Source: Pelodera strongyloides (lineage: Eukaryota > Nematoda > Chromadorea > Rhabditida > Rhabditidae). From it: 64,000 nt of DNA. The stretch is from assembly GCA_036852015.1 (NCBI GenBank), contig JAANDG010000735.1, positions 1 through 64,000 of the forward strand, written 5' to 3'. Positions 21,425-33,122 of the stretch are shown here, in pieces; positions within the stretch are counted from its first letter, which is position 1; every line of letters starts with the position of its first letter. The notes beneath the pieces are model-generated. The model made no database searches. It saw only the letters and a program-made list of their open reading frames with translations, and was not told where the DNA came from. A program made the position numbers and the translations under genes.

Positions 21425-22204
21425 ATTCTCCCTTTCTCTTTACCTCTATCGCTCTGCGTCTCTGCCTGCCCCTTCCTTCTGAATACAGAGTATGTTCCAA
21501 AGTTAGAATATATTTCACAATCTTAATGTTGTCACTTGTACTCGTTGCTTCTCCTATTATCGTCTTTTTTTGGCGGTTCCTTTCGGGCAGAGTATCGAGT
21601 ATACAAATTTCATTTTCCTCATTTTCCTGAATATATCTCTTTTTTTCTACGTGCGATGAGCATTTTTTTTATATTTCACATCGAATTTAAAACCAGCTTA
21701 TCGCGAATCTTTAATCTGTCATGTTTGTGCGAGTGCGACTAGTAATCTAATAATCTAAATGCTTGTTTTGTTCTTTTTAGTCGTTCATCATCTGTGACTT
21801 TACCAGTTTACTTTTTAGACGAAAAAGTTACAGAGCTGTTGTGTTTCTGACCTATGTAGTTTTGTATTGGTAATAATGTTTTACAGATTTACCTGACTCC
21901 CCGTATGTTATAATCTCTGATAAGCTGTTAAATTGTTTCCATTGTGATTGTGAACAATTGCAATATGCTTTAGACTAGCGTTTCTCGTTTCTCTTAAAAG
22001 AACGGAAATACGAAAAGAGCACGCGGCTTCCCACTAACTGCAAATAATTGGCCAGTGTTCAGCATTATTGTTTCGTTTTGTGCTCCCTTGATCTATTTTC
22101 TCTCTCTCCCTTTTCACCAATTTTTTTGGTTAAGTAGTTTTTTTTTCTTCCGTTGGATTCGTTGGGTCTTTTTTCTTTTCTCGAAGGTTATATATGTGTT
22201 CTGC

Positions 22205-22248
<44 letters not shown>

Positions 22249-22250
22249 CT
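22205..22250. repeat. (CT)n simple repeat
   Basis: CT tract in T-rich DNA. Confidence 0.95.
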
Positions 22251-23529
22251 AAAAACTGTCATCTGATATCCGTGAGCCTGTGCATGCGAGAGTGTGTGTA
22301 ATTTTTTCCTTCTTTTTCTTGTCTATTAACTTTCTGTCTCCAATATCGGTGAAATTGGGATAGGGGATTTTTTCAGCATAGAGCTATTTATATTTTTTTT
22401 TGTTAAAATGAAGATAATTGATATATTTGCATTTGCGGAAGCTGCAATGCAACATGCAAGTTATGGTTTTTATGTGAATGATTGAATTTGAATTTGATGT
22501 TTGGCAGTGGCAGTTGAAGGATTTCGTGATTTGTATAGAAATAGTACAAAGTACGATAGTAAGCTGATGGGATTATGATTGAGACTTATTAATAGTGAGT
22601 AGATGGCTTTATTAAGCAAAGATTTACTAGTTTGCAGTAAAGCTAAGCGGTATTTTTTTTATTCTACTTTCTTATTCGTTCATTCATGTGCTATCTTTTT
22701 GTTGTTGATAGGAATTAAGGAAGCAAGATTAAGCATTAAGAATTTTCAAACAAGCAGTGTGTGTGTGGAACAGTTTTTCTACTTGTTTCTTATTTCTTTG
22801 ACTGTAGGGGTGAGGGGTCTATGTTGACCTCGTTTACATACTACATCTTGCTTTCTCTTATACTTTCACATTCCGCGCTTCTCTACTTTAAGAACTAGTA
22901 GGATCTAGATTAGAGACTTTCGATTAGTTTTAGTTATTATTTTTGGAGAAGATCTTTTGATGATGTTTACATTCACCACTTATTTTTAAGTTTAAGTTTA
23001 GTGAAATTGGATTAATTTGAATTACAACTTAAGGTGACAGTGATGAGTGATCATATCGCTTTTGTTATGTGAATGTACATGTATCTGTTTCTCGGTTGAG
23101 CGCATGGCTCTCCCGCTCCCGCTACCGGTTAATTACGCATTCCCATTTTAATTATGATGCGGTCTGCGGTCCCGTTTCTTTGTTTTAATTTGAAAATTTG
23201 AATCAGAATATTTTCATGATTTTTTTCAAAACGTCCTTTATAATTCAAAATTCAAAGGGTCTATAGTGATGTGTGTGGAAGCAGTTTTATTCTGCTTTAG
23301 TGGCGTGGTCTTTTTTTGTGCTTCTATTAATATTCATGATTTATGCCGTCGTACTTTATAATATTAATTGTTCACTGGACGTCCTGTCTCATGAAGTGGT
23401 AATTATAATTTGCGAAATGATATATTTTTTAGATTCGACCCCTTGTACCTTGTACTTGGGTTTGGTGTATTTTCCCTCCCTAAGTCTTCCATCTTGTATG
23501 CAATGAGATGTTTATATGCATCTCCTCAG

Positions 23530-23726
23530 GCCGTTGAGTGAGTATGAGTAAGCGAGTTTATACAAATGTAAAAAGGTCGAAAGCAAACAAAATTCCGATC
23601 GCACTCCCTGTCATTTCGTCCAATGTAAATAGTGGAACGATGTCGATTGAAAAGGCTCAAGTACCCAACGGCACGGGGTTTTCAAATTTGAAATTGAAAT
23701 TCTTGTTTTTTTTTTGTAATAAGTAA
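23530..23726 (+). CDS. Candidate 5' coding exon of an unknown gene
   Basis: After the acceptor CTCCTCAG an ATG at 23544 opens a frame reading MSKRVYTNVKRSKANKIPIA, then LPVISSNVNSGTMSIEKAQV, to a stop at 23724-23726. Codon content is unlike the surrounding T-rich DNA, which favours a real exon. Donors at AAT|GTAAAT (23625) or GGG|GTTTTC are possible. Further short exon-like pieces with good splice sites occur at about 24090-24110 and 24161-24198 but could not be joined reliably. Confidence 0.35.
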
Positions 23727-24961
23727 TAACCATCCGCTATGCATAACATGATATGATATTTTATAGAAGCTAAGCCGCTCCATTTTTTAATTTTTACAGT
23801 AACAAATAACAAGTAATGTATTTAATTTTAATTTAATATGAAATAAAAGATAGGTTAGCTTTAACTATCAGCTGCTGTGTTTTTCTTTACTTATTTTTTT
23901 ATTGGTATAGGTTTTTAGATATGAAATTCCTGTTTTTTTTTTGTTGTTGTTGGAGTTGGATAGATCATAGTCATAGATCATAATTAAACTGAAAATATGT
24001 AATTAATTAGTAAAGAAGGTGAGAGATGAGACACACACGGAGCTTAGTAGACAAGTAGATTCATTCTAGATTGGTCAGGCAAATCCTTACCAACGGAAGG
24101 TGAGTAATAACGTTGAATCATTGCATAAGGGTATTCTATTTTCTTACTCAATATTTCAGCGTTCAGCTTACCTTGCTTTTTGGATGAGTAACACTGGTAA
24201 CAAACAGATCATGGCAAAGGGCAAACATCGAAATCGAATTTAATGTTATATTCTTGCGTTATGTTCTTTGTTTGTAATAGCCGTGCGCATCTTCGTTCAT
24301 AATAACTAGTTATTATCTGTGTATTAGTCAATTAGTGTGGCATATGGAATTTTTTTCGTCAAAAAATCTTATCGCTTATTTATTCTGGAGGTTTTATTAG
24401 CTTTGTTAGTTTGTCATATTGGTTTTTGTTTATATGGACCTCTTTCTTTACTTCTTTCTTCTTTCATGATTTCTTGGATATGCTGAGGATGCCAATAACT
24501 GGCATACTTGCATTGCAAATTTGTCGTTCACGTAGAGTTATGAGCCCATGCAAAAACTAAAGCCGTCGCTGCGTCTCTGGTCTCTGACCTCTCGCCTCTT
24601 CTTATTGTTTAACTTGTTCCCTCACCGTCTCCATCTCTGCCTCTCGTTGTGTTACTTGTTCTCTTCTTGTCAGTAACGATACAAACTACAGAGTTCAACC
24701 CTCAAAAGCCAAATGTGTTGCTTAGTTGGACATTTTCGAGTTGGACATTTTCCGGAAAAGAAAAGAAAACTTTTGGTTCGAGATGGATTTCACCAGAAAA
24801 GAATGCAATTGCCACGCATACACATACAAATGATCGATTGATTTTAGTTTCAATTACGGTACAATTGCATTTTCGACAATTATTTTGCGTGTATTATTTT
24901 TTTTCTGGGTGTCCATCTCGAACCACTTTTTTCTTTTCTTTTCCGGAAAATGTCCAACTCG

Positions 24962-25146
24962 AATGCGCCCTACAACGCTAAACTTTGATTGCGCGCCGCG
25001 CAGATGTGGCGGGTGCGCGGCGAAGAAAAAGGCGGTGCGCCACAGGCACGCTGCGCACCCATTTCCGCGCCCAGTCTGCGCCAGGCCGGCGCCCAGACTT
25101 CGCCGGGATTGCGCCCAGTCTGCGCCAGAATCGAAAAATCGGCCGT
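24962..25146. repeat. GC-rich block with repeated GCGCCCAG motifs
   Basis: A 185-base block far more GC-rich than its flanks, with CGCGCCCAGTCTGCGCCAG and GCGCCCAGTCTGCGCCAGA in tandem. The open frames on both strands reflect composition, not genes. Related to the blocks at 13796 and 28186. Confidence 0.55.
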
Positions 25147-25634
25147 GAAATATTCCCACCGGGGAACCACTAGCATAAACAATAAAAACTCAATAATAAA
25201 CAAAATATAACACACAGAAGACAAAATATAATAAGTATTTATTTACTTCAGTTCCTGACAATACACAAAAAGCAATACAGGGATTTAGCACAGTAACACA
25301 TATCACAAAAAGTGGACTGCATATATACACTTATTATATTCACTAAATGAATTATGGTATGAAATATGAAAATAAATACAAAGTCGTTATCAAAACCGGA
25401 AGTTACTCGTTGTGCATTCACAAGCTATTGTTATTAGCTAGAATATAATAAGTTAAGGAAACAGTTATTAGCTAACGGTCACGGCATTATCATAAAGTCA
25501 TATTCTCGAAACACAGCTAGTCAGAATCTTTTTGCATAGCATAGCCAGCTAACCTAATACAGTAGTCTATAGTCAATCATGCCACGTTTACTGAGTTATA
25601 GACAACAAATTGTGGTCCCAGTTACATTAGCGGT
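25147..25634. other. A-rich gene-free stretch
   Basis: The plus strand turns A-rich here, consistent with 3' flank of the minus-strand gene that ends at 25635. Nothing else is visible. Confidence 0.5.
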
Positions 25635-26011
25635 TCATTGGGTACAAGTACTATAAAAACGATTAACAGCTGCAAAAATTTTAGTTGGGCGGACAGTAAG
25701 TCTTAGTTCTGTATAATCCTCAATGCTGCTATTAAAATCGTGTTTCGGTGATTCCACTAACGAGCTGTAATTATATAAAACGACTAATATATTACGTAAA
25801 ACAAAACACAAGTATGAACATGATAAAAATTTTGGTATTAGACCTCTTTCCCGTTCATTCGCAGTTCCGAAGTCGAGGACAGCCTTGTCACTTCGCAGTG
25901 TTGGAGATGGCTGAAAATGATACACTTATTCATTGAGCATTGATCACATCTATCTACCTCTCCATTCAACCTTCTGGCAATAAGGGGTGTGAACGTTTCT
26001 TGATAAGCCAT
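25635..26011 (-). CDS. Small protein of unknown function, two exons
   Basis: Exon 26011-25958 starts at ATG (MAYQETFTP, then LIARRLNGE) and ends GAG|GTAGAT. A 47-base intron ending ATTTTCAG, typical in length for worms, leads to exon 25910-25635 (PSPTLRSDKAVLDFGTANER). The frame stays open through a hydrophobic stretch (FLSCSYLCFVLRNILVVLYN) to TGA, giving 109 residues with one possible membrane helix. An alternative reading removes a second intron (25839-25761, GTCTAA...ATTACAG) and stops soon after, at about 43 residues. No domain is recognised. Confidence 0.5.
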
Positions 26012-26133
26012 TAGTGTAAGAGAACTTGCATGGGACATACAATCAATCAATTAAAAATGAACAGAACTTAGAAATTATGTACATCAATTACATGCTAGGC
26101 TACTACGGTGGAGTGCAGAAATTCAGTTTTTAA

Positions 26134-26313
26134 AGTGAAATACCGGCCGGTCTTGGAAACGGATCGTGGGAAACTGACTTCTTACGTATTTATGCTAATT
26201 TGCTCGAATTAAGCCCCATTTTTTTATCTAATTTATGTTCATTTGCATAAGCTGCATAAGAATGCTGGTACACTCCATCTCCATGTGCTTCAAAAACCGA
26301 CCAGTATTTCGCT
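26134..26313. repeat. Family A element, 180 bp
   Basis: AGTGAAATACCGGCCGG...CAGTATTTCGCT with TTAA at 26130-26133 and 26314-26317. Confidence 0.8.
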
Positions 26314-26496
26314 TTAAATTAAACTGGGATTGGGGGACGAGGTAACTGTTTTAAATAGGGCGAAAAACGCACAACGCAGCGAAGAATCCTGTCATATAAA
26401 CGCAGCTTACATCAGACTAGTTACGATGAAATGTAAGAAAAGTGCACGTTGCATAATGGCTTATAATAATAAAGTACCAGAAATACAAACCTTCAC

Positions 26497-26622
26497 TTAT
26501 TTCCTTTGTTCCTTTCCCAGAAAGAGCTGTAGCTTCCCTCCCTGTCTCTTCCCTTCCCAAATGACTTCTTTCCTGCCGTTTCGTTTCCACTGCGACGTCC
26601 AGGGAGGCGTTAGGCGTAGACT
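26497..26622 (-). CDS. Candidate internal exon of a minus-strand gene
   Basis: After a consensus acceptor (AGTTTCAG) one frame reads STPNASLDVAVETKRQERSH, then LGREETGREATALSGKGTKE, and ends at ATAA|GTGAAG. Polar and charged with no recognised domain. It lies about 490 bases upstream of the 26011 start and could belong to the same or a separate transcript. Confidence 0.35.
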   Translation of the reverse strand, partial: SLRLTPPWTSQWKRNGRKEVIWEGKRQGGKLQLFLGKEQRK

Positions 26623-27630
26623 CTGAAACTATTAGAATATCGTAAAGTGCAAAAACAGTGAAAATATCCCACCCCAGAGTGCTATGTCATCACGCTAAAA
26701 ATCGGAAAATATTCGAATGCGCGGTGTGCAGATAAATAACATCCCTCTCCATTACTTGCATTGTTATTTATGCCAAGTTCAAGTAAGAGAACAAGAAGCA
26801 TAAATAGTCAGAGCATTAATTCAATTAAAAATTTAGCACCAACATTTAAGCGTAATTTTCAACAAACCAACCAAAACAAAACATAATCCGGCTGATAGCA
26901 TGAACAAACAAAAAGAAGGAAAATTGCCCCTTGCCCCTTCTACATAAATGACACAAAGGTTAAAAATTTTAATATGTTACAATGTTACTTACCACATGTC
27001 AGCGAAGTCCGTAGTGTTTCAACAGACCAAGTCGCCGTCCTCGATAACAAAACGCCAGTTTTTCAGTAGGGCCTAGAATATACATTTAATCATTGGTCGT
27101 TTCAAAACTTGTTAACGGTAGTTCACTGTTCACTTAAAGTAAAGCTAAAAGGCAAATATACATTAGTTGAAAGTTCCTATTGCTAATGCTTACCAGGTAT
27201 ATGTAGAATATTCTAAGTTCAACTGCAGAGACAGATAAAGTCTGGCATACAGCCGCAGTAAAAAATAGTCGACAGCCCGACAGCCGAATCGAATGCAATA
27301 TTGTTAACAAACCAGAGACATCGAACGACTACGGCTGTAACAAATAAGACGACAAAATGTTAATATGATTCACCGGCAAATTTCTCTAACCCTTACGACC
27401 AGGGGTCGGAATCCCGCACAGTGCTAATAAATTAAAGAAGGCTAGGCTCGATGGTAAAAATTTCCTAGTTTTTGTTCTTGTTGAGGTTAAGAAACGTCAA
27501 TAACGCCGTAATCATGGAACAGAGTAAGACGCGGCTGCCTCTTTAAAGGATACTGGTTCAGTAGATCAGAGACACCAATTCGTTAAAATATCGAAAGCAA
27601 AATGGTAAACCAAATATGCAAAAAACATAC

Positions 27631-27700
27631 CTCCATGTCACCAGTCCTGACTGGGAGAACGATCCGCACTCTCTCCATTGTGAAGGAACGCGGTAAGCAA
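27631..27700 (-). CDS. Candidate short exon
   Basis: Seventy bases between a consensus acceptor (GACTTTCAG) and donor (GGAG|GTATGT). One frame reads CLPRSFTMERVRIVLPVRTG; other frames are also partly open. A second spliced-looking segment at 27072-26993 (TATTCTAG / GTAAGT) has stops in all frames and may be UTR. Confidence 0.25.
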
Positions 27701-28185
27701 CTGAAAGTCAATGCAAATGATGTCAGTAAGCGAACATTACATAAAATAAGCGAAATAATAAAACAATGCTCTAGGAAAATAGATTGGGAGAGCATTTTCG
27801 GATTTTCCAGAAAAAATGTCGAAAACGCCCGTTTCGCATGCAAAGTGCATTGTCTAAAAGCAGTAAGCTACGGTAGGAAAGCCAGTGTTTATACAGAAGC
27901 AAAAAGGAAGCCACAAATTTAAAACAAGCAATGATAAAAACATCCTATTAAAAATTGTACAAAAATTCCATTCAAACAGATATTATAAGTTGCTGACATC
28001 GGTCGATCCTCTTCCTATAGAGAAAACAGTTATGTTGCACTCAAACTTACCTTACATAAAACGTAATATATAAACAATAATGCATTAAACAAGTAAAAAC
28101 AAATGGGAGCTGGGAGCAATCACACCCGGCGTTGCACAAGTCCCATTTCGCTGCGTACTTGACTGAATAGCAAAACATTTCTGTG

Positions 28186-28358
28186 TGATCCCTGGCGCCA
28201 ATCTGGCGCAGGTATGGCGAGCTCCCCGCGCACCTTTTTTCTAAGGTTGGGTCACTTTTTTGATCATTTTTCCCATTTTCGCCCAGCCTGCGCCAAAGTC
28301 TCGCCTGTACATCGCCGCGCGGAAGTTCCGCGCCAGGAGCTCGCCGCGCGCAACCCAA
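28186..28358. repeat. GC-rich block with TGGCGC motifs
   Basis: CCTGGCGCCAATCTGGCGC near the left and CGCCCAGCCTGCGCC, CGCCGCGCGGAAG to the right. Reverse-complement matches run between its two sides, so it is probably another inverted-repeat element related to 13796 and 24962. Confidence 0.5.
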
Positions 28359-29656
28359 GTTTCATCAGTGTTATTTGCCGTCACAAACAATTGCAGAGTG
28401 TGGCAAAGTGTAAATTTCACTTTTCTCATTTTCGGTCTTTCGGGCTTGCACCTTCTTGAAATTGAAATTGATTTAGTGTCTGGTCTCTGATACAGAAATA
28501 GTTCAGTATTCATTGATTTTGTTTTATTTTCATGACCAGTTTCCGTATTGATTGCACATGAAATAGAAAGCTGTATGCTTATGTATCACCTCTCAACATT
28601 TTGATGACACCTCATCTCTGTTCTCTCTTGCAAAACAACAGTCTCCTCTCATTCCCCTCTATCTCTGATCCCTCCGCCCTGTCTCTCTATTTCGTCCCAT
28701 TTTGATAGTGTTTTATCAGCGACTGATAAATAGATTAAACACTCTTATTTGTCCGTCTCACTGTCTATTAAATGCTTGCAAACTCGTTTTTGGTGTTGGA
28801 CAAGCGCCTTTTGGAGATAACAGGGAAACAAGGTTTATATATATTGAGTGTTTGTGTTGGGGATTATTAAAGAATTGTTTAGTGCTTTGACTTTGGCACT
28901 GAGAAATTGATCATAATATTTGTATTTGAAAAAGCTCATTGTTTATTGTTAGTATGTAAAATTTCAACATATATGTATTTTGGATCGATATTTAGAGTGT
29001 GAATTTATTGTGCTAGTAGGATATTCTATGGCTGAAGCCTTACCTCGCTTTTGTATTGTATTGTATTGTGTATACTCGGTCGGCTGTCTGTTTTTCTCAA
29101 AATTGAGTATTTGTTGTTTGTGTTTATTTGGGCTTCTTGTTGTACGTGTGTGCTCGTGAGTAATTGTTTTGCATCGTAGCATCGCATCGTTAATGATTTA
29201 ATTTCAGCTTTCGTTTTTTTTTTAAGTTTTTTTCAAAATTGTGTATTATTTCATTATTTGTCACGCCCCAGAGAGTTGATCTTGTATTGTTGTAGTGAGA
29301 AATGTGTCATCCTAGCACGTGGTTTGGTTTTGGTTTAGTTCAGCTTTTAGTTTTAGTATTGATTATTAAATGGCTGTAAATTATGTAAATTTCCTCCCTG
29401 TGCTTAAAATGTTTAGTATTGAATATTGAATTATGGATCAACTGTCCAACGTCTAATGCCTTTGGATGTCTCGCTCTCCAGTTGTCATTATGCTTAAGTA
29501 ATGCTTTATGGTTGAACCATGTGTTGGTGATATGCAATTATTACCCCATCACGTTTTCTTTCTTCTTGCTATCCCTCCATTTATATTTTACCGTCTCTCT
29601 CTTCTCTGCTCACAACCTTGTAATCCTTTTTCATTTCCCCTCTTTATCTGTCCTCT

Positions 29657-29717
29657 CTATCTTTCTCTCTTCATCTCTCTCTCTCTCTCTTCATCTCTCT
29701 CTGTCTCTCTCTCTCTC
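29657..29717. repeat. (CT)n simple repeat
   Basis: Interrupted CT tract. Confidence 0.9.
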
Positions 29718-30171
29718 CCCTATTTTTTCCTATCCATTTTGCCCATGTGATGTGTGTGTGTGGTGTATTACACTGTTCTCTCGGCCTGTGATGCCTATTC
29801 TTTGATTTTGATTTATGGTTGACTCATTTATTCACTTTTAGCTAAATTGACTATCTTTTTGTCCATTTTATCTCTTAATCTTTGTTTCGGGAAAGTTAAA
29901 TCAGTTAATTATTTTTATAATATGCATGTGGACCTTTGAGAAATTGACGCTGATCTTTGTACATTTGTACTTTGTACTTTTGCTTTCGTTCATATATTTT
30001 GAGAGTTTGTTTATTTTTGTGTGACTTATCTTTCCCGTTTCACAGTGTTTTGTAATGTGAATGTTTTGATTTGTTCGGCGCTTTTTTCATTCTTCTTGAA
30101 TTTTGTGATTTGCTGTTTTCTTCGTCACTTTCAATTTCCACTGTCCAATTTTGAAATTTAGCCTTTTTCAG

Positions 30172-30247
30172 GTACTGGCTCGAAGCCAATCCCTCATAGA
30201 GAAACGGGTTTTTCTTATCGAAGAGACTGAAGAACTGACTGACAGTT
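30172..30247 (+). CDS. Candidate exon upstream of the small alternatively spliced gene
   Basis: After CTTTTTCAG the frame reads VLARSQSLIEKRVFLIEETE, ELTDS, and a GTGAGT donor follows. Strongly protein-like and acidic, but its phase does not fit the next exon at 30630, so it is either from another isoform or joined through an exon not seen here. Confidence 0.4.
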
Positions 30248-30651
30248 GTGAGTTTTAATTTTAATATTTTTTGTCTATTTGTTAATTATCATTATTACCA
30301 AATTAACCAAATCAGAAAAAATCTGGTCTGTCAATAGGGTATTGTCGTAGAGTTATTAAGAAACATTTATGTAGTAGTTCCAGTCCAATAAGGGTTTTTT
30401 CTTTAGCTCCGGTCACTGCCGTGAAAAGTGCTGTTTATTTGCTGTGCACTCTTTGGCATAAGCGTACGTCTATTTATGTGAGCAAGTTTTGAAATAGGCC
30501 TATAACTTGTTTACCTCTTCGGCTCGTCCGGTCAGAAGTGTTTGCTATATATTTGCATAAATAAATCCGGACTCATTGAGTTTAGTGAGTGTGCATCATT
30601 ATTGTATGTGAATGTACCTTTTGCTTCAGATCTCATCCTCAACACAGAAAA

Positions 30652-33122
30652 ATGACGATGTCTACTAACAACCACGAGACGATTTTGTCACACGTGAGTT
30701 GGAGAGTTATTTTTGGATTTGGAATAATGGAATGAGAAGCTTATTTTACATTGTATTGTGTACTGTATGTGAATTGTGCCATGGAAAGCTAAAAACCCCG
30801 ATTTCGCCCCGATTATTTTTGAAAAATACCCCGATTTCGCCCCGATCAAGTCCCTCAAAAAATCGGGCCGTGATCGGGGCGAAATCCGGCCTCGTTCCCA
30901 ATTATGCTCCGATTATTTGTGATCGGGGCGAAATCGGGGCATGATCGGGCTTTTTGTGGGGTTTCTTGAAAGAATCGGGGCTTTTTGACAAATGATCGGT
31001 GCGAAATCGGTGTTTTCACTTTCCTGTGGAACGTTTTGCGTCCGCGACTTGTTCTAAGGCTTTAATATTGGTTCGGTTCGTTCTATTTTTATGGCATTGA
31101 TTATTTGTTGTGTTGAACCTTGAATCAGAAACCAGTACCTAGTAAGTTAATTATCGTTATAACGCATTTATGACATTTAGCCATCAACGGTTACGTAACT
31201 GTCTGTTGTACCTGTACCCTGTACGGTTACATGGTCTTATGGGGTTTGCAATTGCAAGTATGGAGAAAATTTACAGTATTTTGGACCTACACGAGAATTT
31301 TTTATTTATTTTCCATATTATATGTGAAGGTTTCGTGCAGAAATACGGTAGTATTGACAGAATCACACCGAATTTTTGGGATACTTGGAAACCCCATTAG
31401 ATTACGTGTGCATAGATTATTCATTTTTTTATTTTAGAAAAAGGACGAACTCGAAGAAGGCGAATATGTCTCACCGTCCACACAACTCAATGGGAGTGGA
31501 AAGAAGAAAAAGAAAGGTTGGTTAGATTATCTGATTATTGATTTGTTTATCGATTGATTGGTATTTTTGGGCGGTGGTTATTTTATTGATTTCCCTTTTT
31601 TTCTTTTTTTTTTCGAATGAAGCAGGTTTTGTATCGGACTGTCCGTCGAATCGAGGGTCACTTACGTACACGGTAAGTGATTTTAATTGTGATTTATTTA
31701 TTTTGTATTACGTGGACATAGTTTATTCTTTGCATTTACATGCAGACTGCAGACATTCCTAATTCCTACGATTGGTCTTTATTTGCCTCCATCCATTTTT
31801 GGTTTTTCCTAGGGTTTGTTTCGTATGGGTTAAGTATTTAGTATATAACTGACAAATTACAGTTGTCTTAGAACGGGTGCTTTCGGTCCTTTATCGTAGA
31901 AATGAATTACATATGCAAGTGAATTTTACTTTTAATTAGTTGAATATGTTCCATTATCCCTATATTCAGAGGCCATATTCACCACTCAATCCCCCATGGG
32001 GAATTCCCCGTCTCTTTCTCTGCGCCTCCCACATTAGAATGCTAGGGACTATTTCCCCGAGTTAATCGGACTGGTGAATATGCCCTCAGCTCCAGGTTCC
32101 GTATTATTTCTTGCTTGTCACATCCTTCGTTGGCATCATATCGTAATTTAGCTGGTTGTGATTATTTTACCCCTTTATTTTTTTGGATTGAAATGTGAAG
32201 GTGAAGCATTTGTATTTCAAACTTTTCTCTACAACATGTTTCCTTCCCTTACCTATTCCTATTTTGTTTTCTCTCTCCCCTCCCTGTCTCTCTCTCTCTC
32301 GCTCTCTCTCTCTCTGTCTCAACCCTCTCTCTCTCCCTGCTTGTAATCTAATTTACAGCTGAGGGGAAGAAGACGTCGGCTCAACCTTATATTGTGAGAA
32401 CCGAAAACAGATGATATATTTCTCTCGATGTGTCTCTTCTCTCTCTCTCTCTCTCTCGATGTCTCGATTGGTCACATCCATATTCATTTATTGAACATAG
32501 GTTATGATTATGGATTATTGACCACCTATTCAAATTAAGGCAATTGAAATTACATATTCAATAGCCTTCAGCCTTCCCATGACTTTTTGCTTCCATCCAT
32601 GGTGCACTTCGTAGTGTAGAACAACCCTACATTCATCAGTTTAATTGCAAACATTTTGCTTACTTGTCAATATATTTCTTTTGTATGTGATCTGATGCCA
32701 CCGGCATGCACTCGGTTCATAGCGCACGCGCCCTGATCTATGTGTGTATATCTCTGAATCTTGTCAATTAGATGATTATTTCTCTCGTCTCTGCTGCCGG
32801 CGAGCCTGCCTTTATCCGCGCGGGCATGCAAGCCTACCCGCGACCCCGGCAATAGCCAGTTTTCACCCCGGGTTTTTTGTGTGTACACGAAAGAGAGAGG
32901 TGGCACATCGCCTAAGCACACGAAATCAACCCCGCCCGACAAAGACTAACCCCATCCGACCTGCACTGATTATTTAGTGATTATTGACAGATATCCCCTG
33001 GAACTCTAACTTCTTAACTAGTTTTTTGTCTCTATTTGTAGGCTAGGGCACTTGAGAGAGGTCGTGAAGCAAGTGTGAAGAAGCTGATGCATAGTTTCTT
33101 GATCTTTGGCTTTCGTTACTGA
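30652..33122 (+). CDS. Small charged protein with alternative 3' exons, function unknown
   Basis: The exon starting at 30630 (acceptor GCTTCAG) has a good worm start, AAAAATGACG, at 30652, and ends CAC|GTGAGT at 30693. Exon 31438-31516 follows in phase (KKDELEEGEYVSPSTQLNGS, GKKKKK). Two outcomes then fit. Directly to 32359-32414: AEGKKTSAQPYIVRTENR-stop, 58 residues. Or through 31626-31672 (FVSDCPSNRGSLTYT) to 33042-33122 (ARALERGREASVKKLMHSFL, IFGFRY-stop), 82 residues. Every join keeps phase. The longer end adds a basic then hydrophobic tail. No domain is recognised; a larger product with upstream exons is possible. Confidence 0.5.
30793..31015. repeat. Family E fold-back element
   Basis: CCCCGATTTCGCCCCGAT occurs twice at the left and GATCGGGGCGAAATC-type sequence three times, inverted, to the right. 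The ends AAAACCCCGATTTCGCCCC and CGGTGCGAAATCGGTGTTTT pair. Lies within the first intron of the small gene starting at 30652. A diverged fragment is at 6345. Confidence 0.75.
31970..32086. repeat. Family D palindromic element, 117 bp
   Basis: AGGCCATATTCACCACT...CTGGTGAATATGCCCT, with CAG at 31967-31969 and 32087-32089. Lies in an intron of the small gene starting at 30652. Confidence 0.8.
32278..32340. repeat. (CT)n simple repeat
   Basis: CT tract just before the acceptor at 32358; another short one is at 32439-32457. Confidence 0.9.

Larger units (their letters stand above)
18571..23529. other. T-rich stretch without a secure gene
   Basis: The plus strand becomes strongly T-rich from about 18.9 kb, as worm introns are on their sense strand, suggesting plus-strand transcription. 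It holds TA and CT tracts and one candidate terminal exon at 20248. Hydrophobic open frames here mostly follow from T-rich composition. Confidence 0.5.
26623..30171. other. Stretch with few coding signals
   Basis: Apart from the 27631 candidate exon and the GC-rich block at 28186, no gene is visible. A-rich on the plus strand to about 28.1 kb and T-rich afterwards, with a CT tract near 29.7 kb. Confidence 0.5.

Noticed and set aside
21264..21742. Overlapping Ser/Leu-rich frames
   Set aside because: They are translations of the CT tract, as are those at about 8334, 12681, 22055, 29419, 35074 and 42012.
24854..25224. Several overlapping frames on both strands of 60-100 codons
   Set aside because: They arise from a GC-rich repeated block with few stops; all frames are open at once, which is not coding behaviour.
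27602..27922. 106-codon plus-strand frame
   Set aside because: Plus strand is A-rich and poor in stops here; splice-like signals are on the minus strand. No domain or start context supports it.
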